NCBI GenBank assembly: GCA_964035575.1
Contig: OZ037878.1
Location: 558,001-622,000 of the forward strand
Reading direction: 5' to 3'
DNA length: 64,000 bases
Source: Rhynchopus sp. YZ270_cl-10
Lineage: Eukaryota; Euglenozoa; Diplonemea; Diplonemida; Diplonemidae
This document shows positions 1-10,802 of this stretch, piece by piece. The notes beneath the pieces were generated by a model. The model searched no databases and was not told the origin of the DNA. It saw nothing but the letters and a program-made list of their open reading frames with translations. Both the position numbers and the translations under genes were made by a program. The first letter of the stretch is position 1. Each line of letters opens with the position of its first letter.

Positions 1-3000
1 AGGACTCTGACGAATCCGACGACGTTCCCAGCTCCAGGAGCAGGGAGGCACACACCAACAAGACCAACAGGAGCAGACCTGCGCTTTCAGCCGAGTTGTG
101 AATTTCCTTTTTATGGGGCCTGCGCCCGAGTTGAATCAGCAGCGATGCCGCGAGCACCCACAACACAAGGCAGCCCTGCAGACGGTTGTCCGTGGTGAAG
201 GTCGTTACCATCGCAAGAGCACCCTTTCTGACCATCACCACCACCCCCCATGCACCCTTTCCAGGCTTGTACCCTTTGGACAGTACTCCGAATGCCATGT
301 TCAAAGCATTGTCCCCGAAGGCTGTGTGATACACCCGTGAGGACACAAACAACGCCAGCGGCACCACGAGCATGTACAGCACAATGATCGTGATGGCGAC
401 CCCCTTGTAGGCCGAGTACGGACTGCCTTCACATTCGACGCCAGCGTGGCGCTTGACGAACGATTTGTACACACCCTCGGTTGTGCAATTTAGAGGGAGA
501 CGGGCTTCTTGCGTCTCGCCATGGCAGGCTGGTATTTCCTCGTACTCGGTGCAATCAAGCACAGACGAGGAGCGACGCACTGTGGACATGGACGTGAAGT
601 AGACGATGCAGAGCAACACAATGGCGAAGAGCTGCAGGGGCGACGCGTAGTTCCCGTCCTTCGACTCACCCACCTCCTCCACGAGGTCGACCCACCGGTC
701 GCCCTCCTCCCCTTCTGCAGCGCCAAACCTGTTTTCGTTGATGTCCAGATCCATTTTCCCCTTGGCGGTGCCTTCTTTACGCTTCACCAACGCTCTATGA
801 ATTATGTAGACCAAAGCGAACCCAGGCAAAGCAAACAACGGAAGTGCGAGGCTCAGTCCGTAGTATTCCAGTATCCCCATCCCGAAGCTGCATCTCATCT
901 CCTCAAACTCATCTGTGTTGAATGTGACCCAGTTGATCCCTTGAAAGAAGTTCTGGAGGTCGCTTGGGAAGGGGAGTGTCATGTATCCACATGCAGCAAG
1001 GGTCTGCATTTGGTCAATGAACATTCGCATCCAAATCATTACCTCGGGACGCCAACCCGCCACGTGGGCAACTGAGTACGCAACGACAGCAGCAAAGAGC
1101 AGGAGCACGACAAAGAACATCACGACACCCGACGCATCCGCACACTTGTTGCAGCTTTTGTCGAAATGGTTTGCCACGTAGCCTTCTGCGCAGTCTCCAC
1201 ACACGGTCCCCCTTGAGCTATCATGACACGGGGCACCCATATCATCTCTGGTGCACATTAAGCTAAGCGGGCACGCAGTAAAGTTCATGGTGAGCTCGTT
1301 TGGGCGCCAGGAACCATTCTTCGCATAAACTGTATCGCCATAGCACCAGGCAGATTCCTTTGGGCAAATACCACAGTCCCCTGTACCAGGCACTTCGTAT
1401 TCTTCCAGATCAATGCAGGGCGTAGTTGTAAAATTCGGTGACCGTGTATGAGCATAGGTGAGTGTGGGGGTTGTCCGGAAAACAATCTTGTACGTGCGGC
1501 GGTGCTGTACGTGTATTGGTGTCATCTGTTTGAAGGGGACCCTGCCGTACTGTGCAGAGGGTACCCCTCGCGTGGTTTCGTTGATAGCTTTTCTGATCGT
1601 GACGCGGTAATGCTGATATGACTCTGTGGAGTCCACGGGAATGTGTGTGTCTTGTTCAGACTCCGTTTCAGGTTGACTCAGCACTGTCCATGACGAACCA
1701 TCGGAGGAGCCTTGCAGTGTCCAGAGAGTGACCAGTGTGGCTGCTTCTGTTGCATGGTGTTGAGGTACGAAAGAGAAAGACCCCAGCCTGAAAGACGCCG
1801 CAGCTGTCACTTCAACGGAGTTCTCCCCCTCTGCTGTGCTGCTTGGCCATATCTCTGGCGATACCGTTACCTTCGTACCGTCGGTGTCGAAGAAGGCAAT
1901 TTCGTCCAATATGAGGAGCGACGTTTCTGCCTTCGCCTCTGTGACCCACACACCGCTGCTTTCGTACATGAAAAAGCAGGTGGTGAGAAGTTGGTATTGT
2001 CCGTCCGATTCGTTCGTGGGACGCTCCGTTATCATGTTGCCAGCTTTGTCTAACACCAGCACCGTCATCTCAGGTGCGATGCCCTTATCCGAGAACGCCA
2101 GGTCCCCCGACAACGAGGCCAAGGTAATGTTGTAAGGCGCACCGGGTGTGACTGTGATGGTCCACTCTGTAGGTTGCAATTGCCCCACCTCGCCATCGCG
2201 CGGATTGTGGGTGACCGTAATGTAATAGTCTCGAGCAATTGGGTTCGCAAGATGGAGGCCGCAAAACTCCCCTATACCTTGCGTTCCCCCACCCACAGAG
2301 ATGATGCGTTTGCCACAGCCCGCCTGTGGCAAAGCACTACTGTGCAGCGTGGCAGGTAGCATCGTCCCGTTCGAGTCTTGATACGATGCTGACACCTCCA
2401 GGTCGTACATCTTTTCAGCTGAGACGCCCAACGATTGATTCGATCCGCTGTAGAGTGCGACGGTGACGTTTGTCAGAATGCTTTCGTCCTCGGATGCGAT
2501 TGTTTCCGCCTTGCAGTATTCATTGCCCATCACCCCACCTGTGAAGCAAGCGCGGAGCTTCGCAGCCTTCCCGATGAACTCTGAATAGTTGGAGAACTGC
2601 TGCCCATCGAGGGAGAGGCTGACACCCCACCACAGCACCTCCTCTTCTGGGGTCCGACAGTACGTCTTGTTTGTTCCCTGCACCAGGAACGCTTTGACAC
2701 GGTGTGCAATGGTGTAGTCGTCTATGTCCGTCATGAACTGGCACGTCGTGTATGGGGTGCTGAGCATCCCTGTCCCAGAGAGAGCGATAAGAACGTTTGT
2801 ATCAGTTTCGTTTGGTTGTAACGCAGGCTCGATCGCGAGTATCGTCGGGACCCTGGTTGTGTCCACGGCCACAGTGGCGTCATCCGTGTACTGATCTTCG
2901 AATCCAACGGTAACTAAGCAGAAGTACTTCTTCGGTGCTACACACGTGAGATTGTGGGAAGATGACACTGTGGCCTCTGTCTCCACACTGCTCTCCCGCT

Positions 3001-6000
3001 CAAAATCAAATTTGCACGTGTCCGTTGACACGAACCCTAAGCCGTGCACTGTCACCGTCGTAGTTTGGTTGGCGACCCCGTTGCGGTGGATTAGAGGGGG
3101 CTCAACTCTTTCAACAGCAGCAAGCAGCATTGGGAAAAAAAAGCTCGTTTTCTCCCAGCTACCCCACAACAAACGCTCACTCTTCTGAATCATGATTTGG
3201 TCGTAGTTTGTCGCTTTGCGACCTCGCAACGTCATATTAGACAGCTGCACCCTGTGCAAGAGACTGCGGTGATTCACAAACACCTGGTCACCTTCACTGT
3301 CAACCGCAATGCTGTTCACCTGTTCCGCGGGCTCGGCGGAGGTGCCAAGCGTTGTAAGCACAGGATATTCGCTGTCGTCAAGCGTAATCTTGACCAATTT
3401 TGCTTCTTTATATTTGCCTTCGAATGCTGCCACATATGTGTTGTCGTCCACAGCCTCAATCGCAGTGACCACTCGCATCGACTTTGCTTCGCACTTCCCT
3501 GAAAGGTCAAATACCGTAGGGTCGGAGGAGCAGAATTGGTTGCGCAGTGGAAGGGGCATGTTGGATTTGAAAAAATAGTCACGCAAATATATCGGTGCCT
3601 GGGGTGCTTTGCCTGCGCAACCTTTACTGACACCCGCAACGGTCGTGATATCCCAGTAATCCTCCCTCGCACCACCAATTACGAGAGTATCTCCGACAAT
3701 GCCAATGGCCTTGATCAGAAAGTCGGAAGGGGATAGAACATCGTCCACACACGGGGTCGCCTGCCCTTGTCCCTGGTACGCAACAACTCGACTTGAATAT
3801 GCAACGTAAATAAAATCCTTGTACCCGACACTACTGACGTACGACTCGTTTAAGCTTAATATGTAGGGTTGGTTGCAGCCTCCCTGTATCTCCATTTCGT
3901 TGGCATCCCAGTCGCAAATAAATATTGATAAATCGCGCCCGCCCTCTACGAATAACAAAAACACCCGCTCGACGTTATTTGAAGAGTTGTAGATGTACAT
4001 ATTTTTCAGCTCCACACGCCCCGGCAGTTCGTCTGGCCATTCGAGTGATTCATGGAGTGTCGTTGCGTTTGCTAACCTACAAGCGTCACCTACGAGAACT
4101 TCGCCTGTGCGCGGGTATATCATGTGCATCCTTGCGTTCTCATATATGGCCGAGAGAGGGGTTTTCCTAAGCATTGTCACCTTGAGGCCACGTGTCTTGC
4201 AAGTTGCATCTCCTAAGTCGAAGCCTTCTTGGCACACATCGCAGGTGTCCCCCGCAAAGTACCCGTTGTCGTCGTCAGCAAAACACTCACATTGCTCCCC
4301 AGCATCATTGCACACACCATGGCCATTGCAGCACTGCCGGCATTCCGTTCCCAAAATTCGGTAGTATCCATCGATGCACAAGGAACAGTCAATCCCTGTC
4401 GTATGGTCGTCTGCTCGGCAGACACACTGTCCAGCGTCGCACTCTTGCTTGTTGGTGCACACCTGCTCACAGCTCTCACTGCAGTCCTCGCCGTAGTTTT
4501 GAGGGTCGCACTTTTTCTTCTCACAGTCGGGAGGAAGGTAGTCGGCTTTGCACACACATTCTTTTGTGTTGGCTGTGTCGCGATTCGCATCGATACAGCG
4601 TATGCTGCACAAAGAACCCACGAAATCAGGAGCGCACTGACGGCAGTCCTCACCGGCCCACCCTTCGATGCAGTTGCATGTTGCTGTTGCAATATCGCAC
4701 GTACCACGTCCGCCACAGAGAAAGCCATCAGGTGTAGGGCACGCAAGCTTGCATTGGTCGTTGTTGCCTGCTGCGAATGGAGAGGTGCAATTCCAATAGC
4801 AGGTTCCATTGTTAGAACATCTTCCTCCATTTTGGCACCCACACTGTGAATCGCATGCGTCGTCATAATACCCTTCGAGGCATTTGCACACCTGCTCTCC
4901 GTTCTCTTCGACGCAGATCCCTTGAGTAGTGTTGCAGTTGACGCATGTTGTCGCCGGAGTCGAGGTTTCGCATAAATCTCCCTCATAAGGATCATCGCAT
5001 CCGCAGTATGTGGTGCCATCAGATGCATTGAACATGCAGGCGCCGTGGCCACTGCAGGGTTTCACGTCGTCTGCAAATCTGGGGCAAGGGACGGCGCAAC
5101 TGGTACCATTGTAGCCTTCATCACACTCACACTCCGCCTTCTCAGTCGTATCGCTAAAATAGCAGGACCCCTGCCCGTTGCAGGGCAGCGCGTACGGAGA
5201 ACCAGGAGCTGCGTTGAATTTTGCGGGGTATATAGTATCAGGGCACGATTTATCGCAATCGCTGCCGGTCTGCGAGGGAACGCATTCTGAGCAGTCAACT
5301 CCTCCAAAGTTAGCGTCGCAGTCGCAGAAAATAGCAGAGCTGTCGTCACTGTTTTTGCAGTCCCCGCGTCCAGAGCACCCTGCTGGACATTTTTGGCATT
5401 CCTGACCATTGGCTGTTGTTTTTTCCACATATCCCCGCACGCATTTGCTACAGTCCTTCGGATCGTATCCGTCGCTGTTCGCTTTTTTGCATTCGCACTC
5501 ACCTGTTCCAGCCACCCCGTCGTTGCAGTCGTCGCATTCGCATTTTGCAAGACACGAAACCCCCCAATAACTAGGCTCGCAGTTTGTGCATGAGGGAAGC
5601 GCCCAGTTACCGTCGCAGGTGCAGAGTCCGCTGCCCGCCACACCATCTTCGCATGTACCGTGTCCTCCGCACACGGGTTGCTCTGGGAATGAGGGGCAGT
5701 TGATGTCGCACGCAGGCCCTGCGTACCCAGCAATGCACTCTTGGCAGTTCTTCAAGCGATCAAAGTTGTTGTCAGACGTCTGCGAGCAGATGCACCCGAA
5801 CAACGTATCACATCCGTTTGGCTCAAGACAATCACCAGGACAGTCATGAAGGGAGACCTCTACGACCAAATAGCTTGGCTCGACCGGCAGTCCAACTATG
5901 GAGGAGTCGAACGAGATATTCACAGTGCCACTCGCTGCGAAATACACACTAAAGTTTGCACGCCCATCAACGGCAGTATGTGCTTTTCCGAGCACCGTGT

Positions 6001-9000
6001 TTGTACCGACCCACGCATCAATCAGGAGGTCTTTCCAGGGGTAGTCAGTGGTATTTATCAATGTGATGTCGTCGGTGTAAGACCCTGTCGGCACGTCTTT
6101 GTCTCCGTATGCCGTGAATGATAGCGTAAGCTGGCGCATTGTCTGCATCGTGATCGTGCCGTCTTGGTCTGGCTCGATGCTGCTGGTCATGAGAATTAAC
6201 TTCGGTTCCTCGTAAACCTCAAATGTATCGCTCGGCTCATCGCCGATCTTGAGGAAGGCCTTCGCACATGAGTGATCCTTGAACTTCACAGTAGCCTGAG
6301 GCACACCGACGCCATCTGCGTCGTAGTCAATCTTTCCTTCCGTTGTCCCGTCTTTCCCGCACTCACCGCTCACGTCTACGGTACCAATGGGAAGGACGCC
6401 GGGCTCTGTCGCGACGAAGTGAGGTGGCGCCACGTAAGCCCATTTAAGATTATTATCCGCACGTACCTGGAGGACAACGCCATCCGGTGTCGTGCCATCG
6501 TTGTTCACCCGAATGATGAGGCTGTTCCACCCTTGCATCAGCTTTACGTTGCCGTCGCTCCCTCTTGTCTTCTCTTTGCAGGCCGAGCTGTCCACTTTCC
6601 TGTCCGCCCCTGCGCCGCTGTAGTGCGCACACTGATCGCTAAGCGCTACAAATGTTGCAACGTGGTGGGCCCCGTAACCTTCAACCCTTGTGGTGACGAT
6701 CACCTCGGGGTTCCCTTGCACAGTAAAGTGAACGTCTTGTCCAACTTTGCTCTCAAGGGCGATGTGGAAATATGATGAAGACTCTGGAGGCACCTCCCAC
6801 ACACCTGTCGACGTGCCCCACGCATTGCACCACACCGCTGCAGGGCCCGGTGTCACACCCGTTTTGCACCAGGATCTCTCTGTAGTGACGTTGTCGTTAC
6901 GGCTCCACTCAGTCGTCGTGCGCTGCTCGCCTAGAACTGGCGAGTACACAGATCCTTGCGAAACCCGATTGTCGAAGTTTCTACGCTCCTGAATGTACTC
7001 TTCGACATGCACAGCTTTGAACGCCCACGAAAAGACCGTCAGGTCTGTGATCGTTCCATAAAACCCGAGTCCCCCGACGGACACCTTTGTGGCTGAGCTG
7101 GGAACCGGAGGCCTGAACGAACTCCCCGCCAGGGCGTGCTTCTCACTTGAAAGCGCCATGTCGCTGTTCTTAATCTTGACGTAGAGTGTCAGCACCATTA
7201 CGTCGACGACGGCGCACAGCGTATGTGTGGATGAGCGCGATGACAGAGTTGTCACCACCTCCGTGCCCCGATACTGAAGTTTGTATTTCGTTTCTATGGA
7301 GGAGCTAACAGGCATTGTTATTGCCAGGCTATCTGTGCTGTTGAAAGAGATGATGATGACAGTTGCCCCCGGATCGGACCAAGTAGAACTGGATGGGTTA
7401 ACCTCCAAACACATTGTGAACCCAGACGGGCCCCCAGTGGGTAGAAATGTAGAAAAATTATTGCTATTCGTTAAATATGTAGGCGTGGACGATCCATATA
7501 AACCCCAAGAACATCCGCTGGAGCATGCTGCAAACCCGTCTCCTTTTGGGATCACGTTATTATTACTCCCGGAAGTAAATTTTCCTAACGCCCCAACCTC
7601 ACTATTGTACACTGCAGCGCCCTTGCGAAACCCCTGAACGAACACTTGCACCTCCTCTGTGCATGATGCAGACAAAGTAACTGTCACTGTATCTGCTACC
7701 TGGGCAGTGGCGGTTTCCAGATCTACTCCTGTGTTGACCCCAGCCCCTGTAAAGCTCGGATAACGTACTCTATACTCATCACGGAACCAAAGATATACTG
7801 TTCCAGTGCACGCGGCGTTTGCAAAAACGACGACGCGATGCGGGACCACACGGTGCTCCAGCTCAAAAGATCCGCTCGGATTGGACGACGAATATTTAAA
7901 GATCATTCCCGTTGCATTCGCCGCTTTCACGAAGGTCAGGTCTGTGTAATCAACGTCACGGTCCAACACTTTGTCGAGGGCGTCGCCCGCTTTGAAGACA
8001 TGATTAGGAACGCCCCCCTCTGCTCCGTAGCGAAGCATGTTTGACAAATAGTGGGTCGTCCCCTTCTGGATGTCGGTGCTCTGCGAGAACGTCTCTGCCT
8101 CGTCGCCTGCCACTGAATACAAAAGGTGCCTGCTCTCCTCTTCCGAGAGCGTGCGTGTCCAGATGCCAAACCGCCTGAACCACAACCTCCAATGCTTGCC
8201 ATCATCAAAATCGTTAGGGTGATTGGCCGCACCGAGCATCACGTTTTCAATCTTGATGTCGCGCGGGGTAGCCTCCGCCACTGTAGCTTCCTGCATGAAG
8301 GGGCCGTTGGCTGGGTCACTATTGACGTCTCTCGCGTACAGCTTTAAAGTAACAGCCTTCCTCTGCACGTCTTCTTCGACGAGGATCACGAAGATAAGAC
8401 TCTGCGCGCCTTGCTCGTATTGGATAACCACCTGGTTCTTGAACGAGAGCTGGTACTTCGGACTATCGCAGCAATTGATGGTGAGCTTGACGTTAGCAAC
8501 ATCGAACACAGTAAAGCGGGTGTTTTTATCGCAACCGTTATGCTTGCAACCCTTCGTCTTCTTCCTGGTCTGTACCATAAATGCCATGTCGCCCCCCTTG
8601 ACGTCGACCGCCGGCTTCAACGTGTTAAATATTGCATATGCGAAGTTGTACAGTAGGTTGTTAAAATCACCCAGCTGGCTGTCTGTTTTTTCATCAGCGC
8701 CGTGGATAGGGTAAGATGATTCGGGGGGAGACCTGCTTGCTGCATCAATGGTCCACCCTCCTTGTTCGTCCTCGTCGTTATGTTTTCTTGAGGAGGCCAT
8801 CATCACGAGCTTGTAGTTCAAAGGCTTGAGGTCATCTGCACCAAGTGTGTAGAAGCTGCGGGTTTTGACACCAAGGTCCTCGTTCATGATATAGGTAGAT
8901 TTAAGAGACTCGAGCACGTGTTTGATTTTAGATTGAGACACTGGGTCCCTCACGGCAAGAACGGTTGCGTCTCTGTCCACTTCATCGGCATTCAGTCCGA

Positions 9001-9475
9001 TCGCTTCATTTGACCAATCTCTGCGATCCTCCCGGGCAGGTGTGAACTCTGCCTCTGCGGGGTTTGAAACAGATCTACACACCACAACAGCAGACGCGTG
9101 CGTGTCGGCCCTGAATTCACCGTTCTGCAACACCAACCGTGTACCGGGTTTCACGTTAGGGACAACTGGGCGCCATGCCTGACCTGATTTCAGACCCTGC
9201 CACACTGCGCCTATCGGGGGTGACATCACAACAAGCGAGGTCCAAATGGGCTGCGATGCTATGTCATCGGACATCGTGCTGTTAAAGTACTCCACTTCCT
9301 CCTCCGTCCTGAAGAACAGTACCGACCCTTTGTGCTGCACACAAAGCGCCCTCGCAGACTCAAAATTGCCACGCGGTGAAATGCCAGGGAAGAACACATC
9401 ACCCAAAGGGGGTACACCTTCACCCGACGCCCGAACCAGAATCGCAAGGAAAACACCTAGGCAGAAGAGCCTCAT
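1..9475 (-). CDS. Giant multidomain surface protein (CTLD, LamG, EGF, TIG, multi-TM), 3' end outside window
   Basis: One uninterrupted minus-strand frame of 3158 codons runs from the ATG at 9475 to the window edge with no stop and no intron. It starts with a signal peptide (MRLFCLGVFLAILVRASG). A C-type-lectin-like segment follows at about residues 30-150. Two LamG-like beta-sandwich segments lie near 270-460 and 690-830. A block of EGF/laminin-type cysteine repeats covers about 1207-1755 (CNGHGVC, CSGRGDC, CGGRGTC type motifs). A possible beta-propeller spans about 1760-2080 and IPT/TIG-like segments lie around 2120-2250. From about 2779 there are at least four to six hydrophobic helices, so the C-terminus is a multi-pass membrane region. 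N-glycosylation sequons are frequent. The architecture suggests a cell-surface adhesion or sensing receptor; the ligand is unknown. The start is supported by the signal peptide and a pyrimidine-AG acceptor 23 nt upstream. Confidence 0.9.
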   Translation of the reverse strand, partial: MRLFCLGVFLAILVRASGEGVPPLGDVFFPGISPRGNFESARALCVQHKGSVLFFRTEEEVEYFNSTMSDDIASQPIWTSLVVMSPPIGAVWQGLKSGQAWRPVVPNVKPGTRLVLQNGEFRADTHASAVVVCRSVSNPAEAEFTPAREDRRDWSNEAIGLNADEVDRDATVLAVRDPVSQSKIKHVLESLKSTYIMNEDLGVKTRSFYTLGADDLKPLNYKLVMMASSRKHNDEDEQGGWTIDAASRSPPESSYPIHGADEKTDSQLGDFNNLLYNFAYAIFNTLKPAVDVKGGDMAFMVQTRKKTKGCKHNGCDKNTRFTVFDVANVKLTINCCDSPKYQLSFKNQVVIQYEQGAQSLIFVILVEEDVQRKAVTLKLYARDVNSDPANGPFMQEATVAEATPRDIKIENVMLGAANHPNDFDDGKHWRLWFRRFGIWTRTLSEEESRHLLYSVAGDEAETFSQSTDIQKGTTHYLSNMLRYGAEGGVPNHVFKAGDALDKVLDRDVDYTDLTFVKAANATGMIFKYSSSNPSGSFELEHRVVPHRVVVFANAACTGTVYLWFRDEYRVRYPSFTGAGVNTGVDLETATAQVADTVTVTLSASCTEEVQVFVQGFRKGAAVYNSEVGALGKFTSGSNNNVIPKGDGFAACSSGCSWGLYGSSTPTYLTNSNNFSTFLPTGGPSGFTMCLEVNPSSSTWSDPGATVIIISFNSTDSLAITMPVSSSIETKYKLQYRGTEVVTTLSSRSSTHTLCAVVDVMVLTLYVKIKNSDMALSSEKHALAGSSFRPPVPSSATKVSVGGLGFYGTITDLTVFSWAFKAVHVEEYIQERRNFDNRVSQGSVYSPVLGEQRTTTEWSRNDNVTTERSWCKTGVTPGPAAVWCNAWGTSTGVWEVPPESSSYFHIALESKVGQDVHFTVQGNPEVIVTTRVEGYGAHHVATFVALSDQCAHYSGAGADRKVDSSACKEKTRGSDGNVKLMQGWNSLIIRVNNDGTTPDGVVLQVRADNNLKWAYVAPPHFVATEPGVLPIGTVDVSGECGKDGTTEGKIDYDADGVGVPQATVKFKDHSCAKAFLKIGDEPSDTFEVYEEPKLILMTSSIEPDQDGTITMQTMRQLTLSFTAYGDKDVPTGSYTDDITLINTTDYPWKDLLIDAWVGTNTVLGKAHTAVDGRANFSVYFAASGTVNISFDSSIVGLPVEPSYLVVEVSLHDCPGDCLEPNGCDTLFGCICSQTSDNNFDRLKNCQECIAGYAGPACDINCPSFPEQPVCGGHGTCEDGVAGSGLCTCDGNWALPSCTNCEPSYWGVSCLAKCECDDCNDGVAGTGECECKKANSDGYDPKDCSKCVRGYVEKTTANGQECQKCPAGCSGRGDCKNSDDSSAIFCDCDANFGGVDCSECVPSQTGSDCDKSCPDTIYPAKFNAAPGSPYALPCNGQGSCYFSDTTEKAECECDEGYNGTSCAVPCPRFADDVKPCSGHGACMFNASDGTTYCGCDDPYEGDLCETSTPATTCVNCNTTQGICVEENGEQVCKCLEGYYDDACDSQCGCQNGGRCSNNGTCYWNCTSPFAAGNNDQCKLACPTPDGFLCGGRGTCDIATATCNCIEGWAGEDCRQCAPDFVGSLCSIRCIDANRDTANTKECVCKADYLPPDCEKKKCDPQNYGEDCSESCEQVCTNKQECDAGQCVCRADDHTTGIDCSLCIDGYYRILGTECRQCCNGHGVCNDAGEQCECFADDDNGYFAGDTCDVCQEGFDLGDATCKTRGLKVTMLRKTPLSAIYENARMHMIYPRTGEVLVGDACRLANATTLHESLEWPDELPGRVELKNMYIYNSSNNVERVFLLFVEGGRDLSIFICDWDANEMEIQGGCNQPYILSLNESYVSSVGYKDFIYVAYSSRVVAYQGQGQATPCVDDVLSPSDFLIKAIGIVGDTLVIGGAREDYWDITTVAGVSKGCAGKAPQAPIYLRDYFFKSNMPLPLRNQFCSSDPTVFDLSGKCEAKSMRVVTAIEAVDDNTYVAAFEGKYKEAKLVKITLDDSEYPVLTTLGTSAEPAEQVNSIAVDSEGDQVFVNHRSLLHRVQLSNMTLRGRKATNYDQIMIQKSERLLWGSWEKTSFFFPMLLAAVERVEPPLIHRNGVANQTTTVTVHGLGFVSTDTCKFDFERESSVETEATVSSSHNLTCVAPKKYFCLVTVGFEDQYTDDATVAVDTTRVPTILAIEPALQPNETDTNVLIALSGTGMLSTPYTTCQFMTDIDDYTIAHRVKAFLVQGTNKTYCRTPEEEVLWWGVSLSLDGQQFSNYSEFIGKAAKLRACFTGGVMGNEYCKAETIASEDESILTNVTVALYSGSNQSLGVSAEKMYDLEVSASYQDSNGTMLPATLHSSALPQAGCGKRIISVGGGTQGIGEFCGLHLANPIARDYYITVTHNPRDGEVGQLQPTEWTITVTPGAPYNITLASLSGDLAFSDKGIAPEMTVLVLDKAGNMITERPTNESDGQYQLLTTCFFMYESSGVWVTEAKAETSLLILDEIAFFDTDGTKVTVSPEIWPSSTAEGENSVEVTAAASFRLGSFSFVPQHHATEAATLVTLWTLQGSSDGSSWTVLSQPETESEQDTHIPVDSTESYQHYRVTIRKAINETTRGVPSAQYGRVPFKQMTPIHVQHRRTYKIVFRTTPTLTYAHTRSPNFTTTPCIDLEEYEVPGTGDCGICPKESAWCYGDTVYAKNGSWRPNELTMNFTACPLSLMCTRDDMGAPCHDSSRGTVCGDCAEGYVANHFDKSCNKCADASGVVMFFVVLLLFAAVVAYSVAHVAGWRPEVMIWMRMFIDQMQTLAACGYMTLPFPSDLQNFFQGINWVTFNTDEFEEMRCSFGMGILEYYGLSLALPLFALPGFALVYIIHRALVKRKEGTAKGKMDLDINENRFGAAEGEEGDRWVDLVEEVGESKDGNYASPLQLFAIVLLCIVYFTSMSTVRRSSSVLDCTEYEEIPACHGETQEARLPLNCTTEGVYKSFVKRHAGVECEGSPYSAYKGVAITIIVLYMLVVPLALFVSSRVYHTAFGDNALNMAFGVLSKGYKPGKGAWGVVVMVRKGALAMVTTFTTDNRLQGCLVLWVLAASLLIQLGRRPHKKEIHNSAESAGLLLLVLLVCASLLLELGTSSDSSES

Positions 9476-9498
9476 AGTTTCCCTCTTTTTTTTCATTT

Positions 9499-9525
9499 CT
9501 GCAAAATGGGGTGTTTAGCGTGAAG
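9499..9525 (-). promoter_or_regulatory. Putative trans-splice (or 5'UTR) acceptor of the giant gene
   Basis: Read on the minus strand this is a CTAAAC branch-like motif, then CCCCATTTTGCAG, with AG at 9500-9499. That is 23 nt upstream of the ATG. No GTATG donor is evident just upstream, which favours trans-splicing over a local 5'UTR intron. This is inference from sequence only. Confidence 0.45.
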
Positions 9526-10044
9526 AGAGCGCCGTTCTCAAAATGGGGAGTGATAGAGGTCTTGGATTTTGCAGGGCTGGCTTCTGCTCCCAACGTTTCC
9601 GCATAAAAAAAAAAAAAAAAAAGAGTTGAAAGTGAAAACGCCTCATTGTTCAGACGCAGGCACTAAAAAAAAAGAAAATATAGCGTCGAAGGTACAAATG
9701 GCTCTATAGACGCAAGCACCGGTTCTCCTTTGGCGGGAGGGAGGTGGAATCATGAGGCTTGCAGGACACATCCAAAAAGGAGAGAAAAAAAAGGGGGGGA
9801 AATGATTACTGTTGGGGGTCGAATGCGTATGATTTTCTTTTTACCCCTCTACGAAAAAAAAAAAAAAAATCGCTGGAACACCACATCTTCGGGCGGCGAA
9901 AGGGCTCGCTTCTAATTGCTTTTTGAGACTTTGTTGGACAGGAAACTGCTTTGATACGCAATCTCCGTTGTTTTCCTCGTCATATCGAGATCGCTATTGA
10001 AAGGATCGCGGGGGGGTGATGGTAAACTGTACTTCAGGCTGAGA

Positions 10045-10187
10045 GGTAATGGTGGCAGTATTGTGATGGCCAATAGCCCATTGGAATACGCAAAATACAT
10101 CACAATACACGTGTATTGTGATGCATTTTTGATGTATTTTGCGTACTTCAATGGGCTATTGGCCATCACAATACTGCCACCATTACC
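10045..10187. mobile_element. MITE-like inverted-repeat element with 4-bp flanking duplication
   Basis: The element begins GGTAATGGTGGCAG and ends with the exact complement CTGCCACCATTACC. The arms are about 55 nt and almost perfectly complementary around an ATACACGTGTAT-type centre. GAGA occurs on both sides (10041-10044 and 10188-10191), as expected of a target-site duplication. It has no coding capacity, so this is a small non-autonomous DNA transposon or foldback element. The near-perfect arms suggest recent insertion. Confidence 0.75.
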
Positions 10188-10227
10188 GAGAGGGGGGTTG
10201 GAGAAAACTTGTACACAAAATAAAGAC

Positions 10228-10268
10228 AAGTTTGATAAGATTGAAAGCCTCTCGTACTTAGTCACCTT
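10228..10268. repeat. CCTAAGC hairpin repeat (family H1), diverged copy
   Basis: It matches the TAAGAT...AAGCCTCTCGT...CTTAGTCACCTT consensus seen many times in the spacers, in the same orientation as the other copies. The left side of the stem has decayed here. Confidence 0.55.
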
Positions 10269-10802
10269 AAAAGAAAGAAATGATTTTTTTTAACACAATT
10301 TGAGATCTGCTAGTTAGCCCAACACGCCTCTGTATCCCCTTTCGCGGTGAGAACTTTACTTTAGTGGGGGAAACTACTGGGGGGCTGGAAAACACAAGGC
10401 TAGGGGGAAACAGGGGGAAATAGAGAAACAAACTTACAAAAAAAAAAAACTTAAAACATAGTATGGGTCTCACACATCGAAAAAATATATTGCAATGGCG
10501 AAACCAAAGCCCTACAGTATTTTCACTATCCAGAAAACACTTCAGATCATGTTGGGAATAGTGGAGCAATAGTGGAGTTCATCCTCGGGGTGTCTACACT
10601 AATACAACCAAGTTTTCAATAAAAAAATTGTTGGCATAGTGTAGTGCAAAGCTCCACTTTCCCTTTATCCACCCAACGTCACATTTCACTTCACAGCTTC
10701 AGATCGCGGTCCGTCTTTTTTCAGTTGTGCTCAGTGCATTGATTTTTTGAGGCGTTTTGTGCAGCATATTTCCCTCAGGTAAGATAGATTTTGTAAAACC
10801 TT

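Larger units (their letters stand above)
9526..10802. other. Gene-free spacer with repeats
   Basis: Between the giant gene and the PDZ gene. It holds two copies of the T-arm/hairpin repeat (about 9624-9665 and 9677-9722), poly-A runs, a 143 bp inverted-repeat element, a copy of the CCTAAGC-type repeat (10228-10268), and a minus-oriented relative of the GTAGTGTAG repeat near 10566-10650. I see no convincing gene. Confidence 0.6.

Noticed and set aside
4213-5733. Long minus-strand frames in a second phase and plus-strand frames over the EGF block
   Set aside because: They are shadows of the Cys/Gly-rich coding sequence. The main frame has signal peptide, EGF spacing and unbroken length.
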